Source: Cryobacterium inferilacus (GTDB lineage: Bacteria > Actinomycetota > Actinomycetes > Actinomycetales > Microbacteriaceae). From it: a stretch of 64,000 nt of DNA. A model generated the notes under the pieces. It worked only from the letters and a program-made list of their open reading frames with translations. It made no database searches and was not told the origin of the DNA. The translations under genes were made by a program, and so were the position numbers. Each line of letters opens with the position of its first letter. Within the stretch, counting starts at the first letter, position 1. Where the stretch lies: NCBI RefSeq assembly GCF_019599185.1, contig NZ_JAIEUL010000003.1, positions 62,001 through 126,000 on the forward strand. The letters run 5' to 3'. Below, in pieces: positions 1-7,790 of the stretch.

Positions 1-1015
1 TCGTGGCCTCGTTCGCGTCGCTGTGCCGCAGGATATTGGTCGTCGCCTCACGCACCACGAGCGCGAGCACCCGGCGCACCTCGATGTCGCCGGGCAGCGC
101 ACCGACCGTGAGCGAGCAGTCGGCGCCGGACGCGGTCAGCACCTCCCTGGCGTTCTCGAGCTCCGACGCCAGGTCCACCTCGCGCAGACCGGCGACCAGA
201 GAGCGGGTCTCCTCGAGCGCCTGCTTGGCGATGAGTCGGGTCTCGTGCAGGTTCTCGCGCGCGGCATCCGGGTCGACGGCCAGCAGCCGTTCGGCCAGCT
301 CGGACTTGAGCGCGATCACCTGCAGGTGGTGGCCCTGGATGTCGTGCAGGTCGGCGGCGAATCTGAGTCGCTCCTGCGCCACGGCGAGGTCGGCGGCGAC
401 CGACCGGTGCCGGTCGAGGGTCACCACGATCTCCCACCACCACAGGCTGGAGATCACCATCAGAGGCAGGAACGCACCGTAGATGAGCAGCACCCAGCCG
501 CCAGAGGTGCTCTCGGCGTCGACCGGGTTGCCCAGCGACGACGCCAGCAGCGGATGCACCACCGTTGCGACGATGGCGGCCAGGAGCACCAGCCGGCGGC
601 GGGGCTTGGGCAGCAGGGGTGCGAACGCGTTGACGCTCATCCACAACGAGACGGCGGCGAAGAGGCCGGCTCCGGGGGTGACGAGGCCGAGCAGCCACAC
701 CGCGACCGCGGGAACGAGCAGAGCGACCGTCCAGGCCGGGCGCGGCATCCCCCCGCCCCGGCCGACGCGCAGGAACCAGCAGTAGCGCACGTGCAGGGCA
801 GAGGAGAGCAGGACGAGCACCACGAGCGCGGCGTCGCGTCCGTCTTCGGTGGCCGCGAAGTTCGTCGACACGACGCCGAGCAGAACCGCGTCGAGCACCA
901 CGAAGAAGAAGACGATCGAGCCGAGGGTGTAGGTCCAGGTGGTCTGCACGCTACGTGCCGGCCCGGCCAGGCTCGCAAACTCGCGGGAGGGCTCGCGGGT
1001 CGGCTCGGCAGTCAT
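1..1015 (-). CDS. Sensor histidine kinase, DesK/NarL type (C-terminus cut by window edge)
   Basis: Two-component sensor kinase that should autophosphorylate and pass phosphate to a LuxR-type response regulator lying outside the window. The visible 338 codons start at the ATG at 1015. They hold about five or six hydrophobic segments in residues 27-200, then a dimerisation helix with the motif LHDIQGHHLQVI, whose first His (residue 224) is the expected phosphate acceptor, and then the start of the ATPase domain, including the N-box REATTNILRHSDANEA near residues 321-336. The rest of the ATPase domain is beyond base 1. The phospho-acceptor motif is the HisKA_3 form, which fits the membrane-bound DesK/LiaS group. 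The signal sensed cannot be told. Confidence 0.9.
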   Translation of the reverse strand, partial: MTAEPTREPSREFASLAGPARSVQTTWTYTLGSIVFFFVVLDAVLLGVVSTNFAATEDGRDAALVVLVLLSSALHVRYCWFLRVGRGGGMPRPAWTVALLVPAVAVWLLGLVTPGAGLFAAVSLWMSVNAFAPLLPKPRRRLVLLAAIVATVVHPLLASSLGNPVDAESTSGGWVLLIYGAFLPLMVISSLWWWEIVVTLDRHRSVAADLAVAQERLRFAADLHDIQGHHLQVIALKSELAERLLAVDPDAARENLHETRLIAKQALEETRSLVAGLREVDLASELENAREVLTASGADCSLTVGALPGDIEVRRVLALVVREATTNILRHSDANEAT

Positions 1016-1163
1016 GCTGCCAGCGTAGAGCAGTGACATTTGTCACGGTTCGCGGTGCGAAAGCGCCCGGGATGCGGTGACACGGCGACACTGCGGCCTT
1101 GCCGGGTGGGCTGCGAGGGTGGGATCAGCACCGAAACCCAGACGCACAACGAAAGGCCCGATC

Positions 1164-1637
1164 ATGCAGGACGCACTGCGCGACTTCACCGCTTCCCTTC
1201 CCGAACTGCTGCAGTGGGTGGGCATCGTTCTCGCCGCCGCCATCCCGTTCGTCGAGTCCTACTTCGGAGCCGTCATCGGCGTCGTGGCCGGCCTCAACCC
1301 GGTCGTCGCCATCGCCGCCGCCGTCGTGGGCAATGTGATCTCGATGCTGATCTTCGTGCTCGTCGCCCACCGGGTGCGCACCACGGTGCGCTCCGGCCAG
1401 ACGCCCAAGCCCGAGACGGCCCGCCGGGCCAAGCTGCGCGAACGCTTCGACCGGTACGGTGTGGCCGGCGTGAGCCTGCTCGGCCAGACGCTGCTGCCGA
1501 GCCAGATCACCTCGGCCGCGATGGTGTCGTTCGGGGCCTCCCGCAACGCCGTCATCCTCTGGCAGACCATCTCGATCATCATCTGGGGCGTGCTCTTCGG
1601 TGTGCTGGCCACGGTGGGCGTCACGGTCCTCAGCTAG
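1164..1637 (+). CDS. Small multi-pass membrane protein, putative small multidrug exporter
   Basis: 157-residue membrane protein with hydrophobic segments near residues 14-40, 45-66 and 125-157. It resembles proteins named small multidrug efflux protein (Sm_multidrug_ex-like) in related actinobacteria, and the motif IPFVESYFG follows the first helix. The start at 1164 was chosen because a purine-rich site (GAAAGG, 1151-1156) lies 7 bp before it; a longer frame upstream lacks such a site. It diverges from the histidine kinase gene and is followed after 30 bp by a 66-bp palindromic repeat. Transport of drugs is a family label only; nothing here shows a substrate. Confidence 0.7.
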   Translation: MQDALRDFTASLPELLQWVGIVLAAAIPFVESYFGAVIGVVAGLNPVVAIAAAVVGNVISMLIFVLVAHRVRTTVRSGQTPKPETARRAKLRERFDRYGVAGVSLLGQTLLPSQITSAAMVSFGASRNAVILWQTISIIIWGVLFGVLATVGVTVLS

Positions 1638-1667
1638 CCTCGGGTGCCTCGGCACCCTGGCAGCCAG

Positions 1668-1733
1668 AACTGTTGCCCGTGCGGACAATTGCGCCCGGTA
1701 CGCCGGGCGCAATTGTCCGTTTCGGCAACAGTT
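1668..1733. repeat. Palindromic repeat family A, copy 1
   Basis: A 66-bp near-perfect palindrome. Outer arms AACTGTTGCC and GGCAACAGTT enclose inner arms that pair CGGACAATTGCGCCCGG with its reverse complement, separated by small mismatched bulges. Copies of the same length lie at 31545-31610 and 36007-36072. This copy sits 30 bp after a stop codon and 98 bp before the DUF222-HNH gene. It could work as a terminator-like hairpin or be a REP-type element. Confidence 0.85.
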
Positions 1734-1831
1734 GTCGGTGCGCGTCGAAGGCCCTGGCTGTACGCCAAAAAAGTTCTCCACAGAGTGAGATATCCTCACA
1801 CAAAGCTTCGTAATCGGGCTATATTCGTGGC

Positions 1832-3853
1832 ATGACAACCCAGTCATCCATCGCAGAAACGTTCCCCGTCGGGGCAGCCCCCGACGGTACTGCGGGTGGT
1901 GCGGCGGGTGATGCTGCGGGTGGCGCCGCTGAGGCTGGGGGCGCGGCGGCCGTTGCGGCGGTGCGGGGCGATGCGCTGCAGGAGGCAGCCCGTGCGGTGG
2001 CCCGGCTGGGCGCATCCAGTGCCGACTACGACGCCCTCTCGGATGCCGACGCCCTGACCGGCCAGAAAACCATCGCCCAGGCCCAACACGAACTCGACAC
2101 CCGCAAAGCCTGGATGGCCAAAACCCTCGCCCACCGCTCCCGCTGGGAACTCGGCCAGGCCGGCCTGGCCAAACAACGCGGCTTCCTCTCCCCCGAAGAC
2201 CTGATCCAAAACCTCACCGGCACCACCAGGGCCGAGTCCCGCAAACTCGTCGGCGTGGGCCAGATGCTCGGCGAGGCCGAAGCCGCCGACGCCCGCCAGG
2301 CCGAGGCCGACGCCGAGGCCGCCCGCCGACTCCTCGACGAAGCACTCGCCCCTGACTCCCCTGACGCTGGCGACGCCGGCGATCCCGCCGCCGCCACCCT
2401 GCCCGCGCCGGTACCGCTGCCCTGGCACGCGCCGATCTCCCGCGCCGTGTCCGAGGGCACCCTCTCCATCGACGCCGCCCATGCCCTCCGCACCGGCCTG
2501 GGCGATATCGACACCGTCGTCACCGGCCCGACCCTCGCCGACGCCCTGGCCGACCTGCTCGCCGAGGCCCCGCGACTGAACGCCGACCAACTCCTCAGAC
2601 GCGCCCGGCAGGTGCGAGACAGCCTCGACGAAGCCGGCATCCGCGTGCGCGAACAGAAAGCCTGGGACGATCGATACCTGCGCATCTGGACCCTGAACAC
2701 CGGCCAGGTCCGCATCGACGGCCTCTTCCCGCCCGAACAGGGCGAGTTCATCAAGGCCACCTTCGACAGCCTCACCAGCCCCCGCCGCGGCGGCGTGCGC
2801 TTCGTCGACACCGACCGCGCCAACTGGGCCCGCAGCGTGCAGAACGACCCCCGCACCACCACCCAGATCACCTGCGACGGCTTCATCGACCTCCTCACCG
2901 CCGGCACCACCGTCAACCCCCACGAGATGCTCGGCGGCCGCCGCCCCGCCGTGCAGATCATCACCACCAGCCCGGCCACGCGGCCCACCCGACCAGCCGT
3001 AAAGGCTGGCGCCGCACCCACAGCCGAAACCGCACCCAGTACCGAACGCGGCACAGCACCTGAAAACGGACCACACACCCGACCCGCAACCGACACTTCG
3101 ACCGAAGCGCACAGACCAAACCGCGAAAGCTGGGGCGGGGGCGGCAGTAGCAGTGGCAGCAGCGGTAGCAGTAGCGGGAATGGCGGCGGCGGAAATAACA
3201 GTGGCAGCAGTGGCAGCGCCAGCAGCGGTCGCGGCAAAGCCGGGAGACCGGTCGACGCACCCGAACCTGCCAACGATGCTGAAGTTCGTCCACCTCGGGC
3301 ACCGGCGGAGCATCCACCCGACCGAACCGACGCACCGTGCCGCCTGGACGGCCTGTTCCCGGTGGAGTTTCTCCGCACCGCCGACGACATCCTGATCTGC
3401 GAACCCGGCCAGGGCGGCCACGGCTACCTCGAAGGCAACACCGCACCCATATCGGCCGAGACCATCGAACGGCTGATCTGCGACTCCGGATCCGTCGACA
3501 TCAGCTTCGACGACCTCGGCCGGCCCCTCGACGTGGGGCGGGACGAACGCCTCTTCAGCCGGGCCCAACGCCGAGCCCTCGCCGCCCGCGACGGCGGCTG
3601 CCGCTGGCCCGGCTGCGACCGGCCGCCCGCGTTCACCGAAGCCCACCACATCAACCACTGGCTCCGAGATCACGGCACCACCGATATCAACCAGGGCATC
3701 CTGCTCTGCCGCGCCCACCACCTCCTGCTCCACAACCAACGCTGGCAGATCTTCGAGAACGCCGGCCGATACTGGCTCCGCCCACCCGCCAGCATCGACC
3801 CCGGCCAGACACTCATCGAAATGCCCAGCCGCAACCGGCCACGGCTCACCTAG
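1832..3853 (+). CDS. DUF222 and HNH endonuclease signature protein (13E12 type)
   Basis: 673-residue protein of the DUF222-HNH family that is multicopy in many actinobacteria and includes the REP13E12 proteins of mycobacteria. The N-terminal two thirds is the DUF222 region. The C-terminal HNH fold is visible as CRWPGCDRP near residue 590, then EAHHINHW, then LLCRAHHLLLHNQRW near 626, so both Cys pairs and the catalytic His are intact. Between them, residues about 433-468 are a Gly/Ser/Asn-rich linker, preceded by a Thr/Pro-rich stretch. The ATG at 1832 follows a TATATT box (1820-1825) by 6 nt, so the mRNA is probably leaderless. The role is unproven; nuclease activity is expected from the motif. 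Confidence 0.9.
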   Translation: MTTQSSIAETFPVGAAPDGTAGGAAGDAAGGAAEAGGAAAVAAVRGDALQEAARAVARLGASSADYDALSDADALTGQKTIAQAQHELDTRKAWMAKTLAHRSRWELGQAGLAKQRGFLSPEDLIQNLTGTTRAESRKLVGVGQMLGEAEAADARQAEADAEAARRLLDEALAPDSPDAGDAGDPAAATLPAPVPLPWHAPISRAVSEGTLSIDAAHALRTGLGDIDTVVTGPTLADALADLLAEAPRLNADQLLRRARQVRDSLDEAGIRVREQKAWDDRYLRIWTLNTGQVRIDGLFPPEQGEFIKATFDSLTSPRRGGVRFVDTDRANWARSVQNDPRTTTQITCDGFIDLLTAGTTVNPHEMLGGRRPAVQIITTSPATRPTRPAVKAGAAPTAETAPSTERGTAPENGPHTRPATDTSTEAHRPNRESWGGGGSSSGSSGSSSGNGGGGNNSGSSGSASSGRGKAGRPVDAPEPANDAEVRPPRAPAEHPPDRTDAPCRLDGLFPVEFLRTADDILICEPGQGGHGYLEGNTAPISAETIERLICDSGSVDISFDDLGRPLDVGRDERLFSRAQRRALAARDGGCRWPGCDRPPAFTEAHHINHWLRDHGTTDINQGILLCRAHHLLLHNQRWQIFENAGRYWLRPPASIDPGQTLIEMPSRNRPRLT

Positions 3854-3881
3854 GCCAGCCCTCGCCGAACGGGCCGGTCCA

Positions 3882-4080
3882 GATCCCGCGAGACGGTGTG
3901 CGCTCGCGCACCGTGTCAGCAGGTCTCGACGAGCTCGACCAACGCTGGGGGAACCATCCGCAGACATCCCGCGAGGCCTCGACACGCTCGACCGCCGCAG
4001 GGACGCGACCACACGCTGATCGAGCCTGTCGAGATCCCGCGAATCGACACCCGGCGCGACCACACGCTGATCGACCCTGG
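3882..4080. repeat. Intergenic repeat patch with TCGAGCCTGTCGAGA-type units
   Basis: The 278-bp gap after the DUF222 gene holds no credible gene. It has several degenerate copies of a short motif (GATCGAGCCTGTCGAGAT at 4018-4035; TCTCGACGAGCTCGACCA near 3924) and a direct repeat of about 24 bp beginning GCGACCACACGCTGATCGA at 4004 and again at 4056. Related arms occur at 28215-28319. Such TCGAC-rich intergenic repeats are common in Microbacteriaceae genomes. Confidence 0.7.
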
Positions 4081-4131
4081 TGACGGCCAGATGGGGTGGG
4101 CAGTTCGCGGGCCGCGCGCTAGGGTCTGCGC

Positions 4132-5181
4132 GTGACGACGGATGACCACGGCTGCTGCGCGCCCAGCCACGAGGTGATGGCCGGAGCCGGGTCGGCCCAT
4201 GGTGCGCACGACGACACACGGGCTCAGCCGGGCGGGGCGTCGGCACCGGGCGGGATCTCGGCACCGTACAGCGCGGCCGCCCATAGCTCTGGCACCCCAG
4301 CAGGCACCCCCGCGGCCACTCCGACCCCGCGGCACGCCCTCGCGCAGGCACTCATTCCGACGCAGGTGTTCAGCATGGGCGACGCTGACGGCGCGGGCAA
4401 TCCCGGCGACGGCGAGACGCCCGTGCACGACGTGCGGGTGGAGGCGTTCTCCATCGACGCGACGACGGTCACCAACGCCGCCTTCGCCCGATTCGTGGCC
4501 GCGACCGGCTACCGCACCGAGTCGGAGCGGTTCGGCTACTCGGCGGTGTTCCACCTGGCGCTCGAGGCCGAACTCGACGATGTGGTCGGCCAACCGCCGC
4601 AGACGCCCTGGTGGTTGGGGGTGCGCGGGGCCGACTGGGCGCATCCGGCCGGGGCGCTGTCGTCGATCGCGGAGTTGGCCGAGCATCCGGTGGTGCAGGT
4701 GAGTTGGAACGACGCGCTGGCGTACTGCGCCTGGGCCGGCCGCCGGCTGCCCACCGAGGCGGAGTGGGAGTGCTCGGCGCGCGGCGGGCTCGCCGGCCGG
4801 CGGTATCCGTGGGGCGACGAGTGGACCGATGGTCAGCGCTGCAATATCTGGCAGGGCCGATTTCCCTCGGTGAACACACTCGCCGACGGCTGGCTCGCCA
4901 CGGCGCCGGTGCACGCGTTCGCACCGAACGGCTACGGCCTCTGGCAGAGCGTGGGCAATGTCTGGGAGTGGTGCTCCGACTGGTGGTCCGAGGGTTACTA
5001 CGCGAGCTCGTCCGTCGAGAATCCCACCGGCCCGGCCACCGGAGCGCAGCGCTCGATGCGCGGCGGCTCATACCTCTGCCACGACTCCTACTGCAACCGG
5101 TACCGCAACTCAGCTCGGGCCTCGAACACGCCCGACTCGGCCGCGGCCAACGTGGGTTTTCGCACCGTCGCCCTGGCGTGA
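4132..5181 (+). CDS. Formylglycine-generating enzyme (SUMF1/FGE family)
   Basis: 349-residue enzyme that should oxidise a Cys in CxPxR motifs of sulfatases to C-alpha-formylglycine. The FGE-sulfatase domain covers about residues 78-349. The copper-binding active-site cysteines are both present as C316 and C321 within GGSYLCHDSYCNRYRNSAR, matching the CxxxxC pair of the Streptomyces and human enzymes. Other family marks are LPTEAEWECSARGG and GNVWEWCSDWW. The first 75 residues are a low-complexity extension with a Cys-Cys pair. GTG at 4132 follows TAGGGT (4120-4125) by 6 nt, pointing to a leaderless mRNA. No sulfatase gene lies in the window, so its client is elsewhere. Confidence 0.92.
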   Translation: MTTDDHGCCAPSHEVMAGAGSAHGAHDDTRAQPGGASAPGGISAPYSAAAHSSGTPAGTPAATPTPRHALAQALIPTQVFSMGDADGAGNPGDGETPVHDVRVEAFSIDATTVTNAAFARFVAATGYRTESERFGYSAVFHLALEAELDDVVGQPPQTPWWLGVRGADWAHPAGALSSIAELAEHPVVQVSWNDALAYCAWAGRRLPTEAEWECSARGGLAGRRYPWGDEWTDGQRCNIWQGRFPSVNTLADGWLATAPVHAFAPNGYGLWQSVGNVWEWCSDWWSEGYYASSSVENPTGPATGAQRSMRGGSYLCHDSYCNRYRNSARASNTPDSAAANVGFRTVALA

Positions 5182-5345
5182 GCTTCACTTGCATCCGGTC
5201 GGGCACTGACAGGGTCCAACGCCCCTCGGCGGCGGCGTGGGCGGAGGGTACGCTGGGCAGCCTGCGCTATCCGTCTCGGCGATGGCCAGGTGAACCAGGC
5301 TCGGCCGGTGTTCCGCCGCCGATGCTGCTTTGGAAGGACCTCGTT

Positions 5346-5972
5346 ATGCCTGACACTCCGTCCGCAGGCGAGCCGCCACCCCGGGCGGGACTCGCTCGGC
5401 GCTGGGCCGCCAGGCTGCGCCGCGCTCGCAAGCCGGCCGTCGCACGCGCACCGGAGCCCGCACCGACCGCGCCGCCGACGGAGGCACCACACGCGACAGT
5501 GCTCGACTACATCGACGAGCGCACCATCGCACTCGACATCGACGAGACCGACCGCGATTCCGTCATCCGTCGCCTCGCCACGATGATGGCGACCACGGGC
5601 ATCGTGCTCGACGTGGATGCCGTGGTGCAGGCGGCCCTGGACCGCGAGGAGATCAGCACCACCGGAATCGGCGAGGGCATCGCGATCCCCCACGCGGCCA
5701 CGCCCAGCTGCACCGCGCCCCTGCTCGGGTTCGCGCGCAGCCGGTCCGGGGTCGACTGGAACTCCCTCGACGGCGCGCCGGCCACCCTGATCTTCATGAT
5801 CGCCGTGCCGGAGACCGGCGTGGGCACCGAACACCTCAAGGTGCTCGCCCACCTCTCCCGCAGCCTCATGACACCGTCCTTCCGCGACGAGATCGAGCGC
5901 GCCCCCACGGCTGCCGACGTGCTCGCGGCTTTAGCCGCGTCGGTGCGGCCGAGCGGCCCTGCCGCCCGCTAG
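5346..5972 (+). CDS. Orphan PTS EIIA domain protein (fructose/mannitol type)
   Basis: 208-residue protein with a PTS_EIIA_2 domain in about residues 52-200. The phosphorylatable histidine is H116 in the motif GIGEGIAIPHA. The first 50 residues are Arg/Pro/Ala-rich and basic, unlike normal EIIA proteins, and could be a flexible tail or nucleic-acid/membrane contact. No EIIB, EIIC, HPr or EI gene is near, which suggests either a shared PTS elsewhere or a regulatory (PtsN-like) role. ATG at 5346 has GGAAGG (5332-5337) 8 bp upstream. It is convergent with cofC. Confidence 0.85.
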   Translation: MPDTPSAGEPPPRAGLARRWAARLRRARKPAVARAPEPAPTAPPTEAPHATVLDYIDERTIALDIDETDRDSVIRRLATMMATTGIVLDVDAVVQAALDREEISTTGIGEGIAIPHAATPSCTAPLLGFARSRSGVDWNSLDGAPATLIFMIAVPETGVGTEHLKVLAHLSRSLMTPSFRDEIERAPTAADVLAALAASVRPSGPAAR

Positions 5973-6046
5973 GCAGGAAAATTCCTGATGAGGGGCTGAA
6001 CAGTTCTCATACCGGCTGCAGTTTCTTGGCCGCGGCGAGCGGGCGA

Positions 6047-6769
6047 TCAGGGCGTTGGCGTGCCGGGCATCGGCTGCGACCTCGCGATCAGCGCGCTGGT
6101 GTGCACGCCGACGCCGCGGCGCAACACCTCGGCGAGATTGTCGACGGTGTCCACATCCCGGCGGATGGACGCCGTGGCGGGCAGGTCGAGCGGCACGTGG
6201 CCGGATGCCTCATGGGCGGCGCGGGAGCCGGGACCGAAGCTCGGCATGACGTGCACACCGGCCCGGGCGAGTAGCACGGTCGTGCCGGTGCCCTCCTCGT
6301 CGGCGACCATGGCCAGGACATGGGCGGATGCGGCGGTGAGGGTCGTTTCGACGTCGGCGACGGTGAGCGCGGGCAGGTCTCCTGTGAGAACCGCCACGTT
6401 GCAGTGCGGGTAGAACTCGTGCGCCACCCGGATGCCCTCGATGATCGCCGCATTGAGTGGGTCGCGCGGCGCCCCAGACGCTACCTCGCGAGTTGCCGCG
6501 AATGCGCCCGTCCGGGCATCCGAAGCGGAGGTTTGCGGCAACTCGGGCACGATCTGCGCGCCCAGGGCGGCCAGCGGCGCTGCGGCGGCCGGGTCGGCGG
6601 TCACCACGAGCACCCGCTCCACCAGGGCGGCGGCGAGCAGCGCGGCCACCGTGTCGAGCGCGAACGCCTCCGCGAGCTCACCCCGAGCCGGAAACGTCTC
6701 CGGCAGCGCGCCCAGCCGACTCTTCGCCCCGGCGCTGCCCTTGACGGGCACCACGCACACCCACCTCAC
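6047..6769 (-). CDS. cofC: CofC/FbiD guanylyltransferase of F420 synthesis with repeat-derived insert
   Basis: 240-residue nucleotidyltransferase that activates 2-phospholactate (or phosphoenolpyruvate, as FbiD) with GTP to make the precursor joined to Fo by CofD. N-terminal [15 protein letters not shown] is the GTP/metal-binding signature, and DPLNAAI and LTGDLPAL are family motifs. The GTG start at 6769 overlaps the cofE stop by 4 bp (GTGA), so the two are translationally coupled. Residues about 75-95 are encoded by a palindromic repeat (6485-6546) inserted in frame just before the conserved DPLNAAI segment. The insert adds roughly 20 residues rich in Ala, Thr and Ser in what is probably a surface loop. 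Confidence 0.88.
   Translation of the reverse strand: MRWVCVVPVKGSAGAKSRLGALPETFPARGELAEAFALDTVAALLAAALVERVLVVTADPAAAAPLAALGAQIVPELPQTSASDARTGAFAATREVASGAPRDPLNAAIIEGIRVAHEFYPHCNVAVLTGDLPALTVADVETTLTAASAHVLAMVADEEGTGTTVLLARAGVHVMPSFGPGSRAAHEASGHVPLDLPATASIRRDVDTVDNLAEVLRRGVGVHTSALIARSQPMPGTPTP
6485..6546. repeat. Palindromic repeat family C, copy inside cofC
   Basis: 62-bp element with outer arms CGCGAGTTGCCGC and GCGGCAACTCG. It lies wholly within the cofC reading frame without breaking it. The outer arms match the units at the end of cofE (6784-6950), though the inner sequence differs (ATGCGCCCGTCCGGGCAT forms its own stem). Confidence 0.8.
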
Positions 6770-7788
6770 GCGGATGCGGTTCCGCGAGTTGCCACTTCCG
6801 GCCCATTGCCGCGCCGGGAAAGGGCGCCAACTGGCAACTCGGCAGCAAGGATCTCGCGAGATGACACTTCCGGCCCATTGCCGCGCCCGGAAGGGGCCCC
6901 AACTGGCAACTCGGCGGCACGATTCTCGCGAGTTGACGCAGTTGCCGCAGCCGCACCAACGCCAGCAGCCTCCCCAGCCCCAGCCGCAGCGGCAGCCGCC
7001 GCCACCCCGGCCGCATACCCCTCCGCGTACGCCTCGGCGCTGCCGACGCGGAACATGTCATTCGCGCTGTCGCGCAGCAGCCGTCGCGCGCCGCGATCCC
7101 CCGCGTCGACGTCGCCCACCAGGTGGCCGAGCCCGCGAACCACCGCCACCGGATTGCCACTCGTCTTCCCCTTGATCAGGTCGGCGGCGCCGGCGATCTC
7201 GTCCGCGACCGCCGCGACCGTGACGTCGAGGCGGCGACCGTGCGCATCCGTCGTGCCGCGCAGGTCGTCGAGCACGGCCACGCCGGCGGCGCCGATGGCG
7301 ATGTCGGTCTGGCCGTCGCGCCACGGGCGACCGACGGTGTCGGTGATCAGCACTCCGAGCCGCAACCCGGTGACGGCTCGCAGACCGGCGCAGAGGGCGC
7401 GAGCGGACGCATCCGGGTCGACCGGCAACAGCAGCACGGTGCCCTCGGCAACATTGCTGGCGTCGACGCCGGCGGCGGCCATCACCAGACCCTGCCGGTT
7501 CTGCACAATGCGGGTGACGCCGCCCGGATGCGCGCGGGTCGCGACGACCCGCACGGTCTCGTCGGTGATCGCCTGCTCCCGATCGGTCGCCGCGACCTGA
7601 CGGCCCTCGGCCTTGGAGACGATCTTGCTGGTCACAGCGAGAATGTCACCGTCGGCCAGTCGAGCCGCGGCGGGCCCGGCCACCGAGAGGATGATCGCGG
7701 CCAGGTCGTCGCCGGAACGGATCTCGCCGATCCCTGGCAGAACGAATGCCTCGAGCCTGGGGCGCGCTCCATCCATCGAGGGGGTCAT
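6766..7788 (-). CDS. cofE: CofE, F420-0:gamma-L-glutamate ligase, with repeat-encoded C-terminal tail
   Basis: 340-residue protein whose first 255 or so residues are a stand-alone CofE, which adds L-glutamate residues to F420-0 using GTP. Recognisable stretches include [40 protein letters not shown] and [15 protein letters not shown]. There is no fused nitroreductase domain, so this is not a mycobacterial-style FbiB. After the core comes an Ala/Gly-rich stretch and then two near-identical 23-residue units ([18 protein letters not shown] and [18 protein letters not shown]) that are translated palindromic repeats. ATG at 7788 starts 2 bp after the Fgd-like gene ends, and the stop overlaps the cofC start. 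Confidence 0.9.
   Translation of the reverse strand: MTPSMDGARPRLEAFVLPGIGEIRSGDDLAAIILSVAGPAAARLADGDILAVTSKIVSKAEGRQVAATDREQAITDETVRVVATRAHPGGVTRIVQNRQGLVMAAAGVDASNVAEGTVLLLPVDPDASARALCAGLRAVTGLRLGVLITDTVGRPWRDGQTDIAIGAAGVAVLDDLRGTTDAHGRRLDVTVAAVADEIAGAADLIKGKTSGNPVAVVRGLGHLVGDVDAGDRGARRLLRDSANDMFRVGSAEAYAEGYAAGVAAAAAAAGAGEAAGVGAAAATASTRENRAAELPVGAPSGRGNGPEVSSREILAAELPVGALSRRGNGPEVATRGTASA
6784..6950. repeat. Palindromic repeat family C, two tandem copies plus a partial third
   Basis: Two copies (about 6784-6845 and 6854-6916) share CACTTCCGGCCCATTGCCGC and arms CGCGAGTTGCC / GGCAACTCG, at a period of 69 bp. A third left arm with CTCGCGAGTTGACGCAG follows at 6924-6950. Because 69 is a multiple of three, both copies are read in the same frame and form the end of cofE. 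Confidence 0.85.
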
Positions 7789-7790
7789 CG

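Noticed and set aside
1844-4351. An open frame of 835 codons antisense to the DUF222-HNH gene
   Set aside because: It mirrors a high-GC gene with clear HNH motifs, is rich in Gly/Val/Ala with no recognisable domain, and lacks a ribosome site. Such shadows are expected at this GC content.
5975-5988. CAGGAA-AA-TTCCTG palindrome between EIIA and cofC as a terminator
   Set aside because: A 2-bp loop cannot form a stable hairpin, and no regulator is linked to it.
6766-7788. FbiB-type fusion of CofE with a nitroreductase domain
   Set aside because: The extra length comes from an Ala-rich stretch and translated repeats; no FMN-reductase motifs are present.
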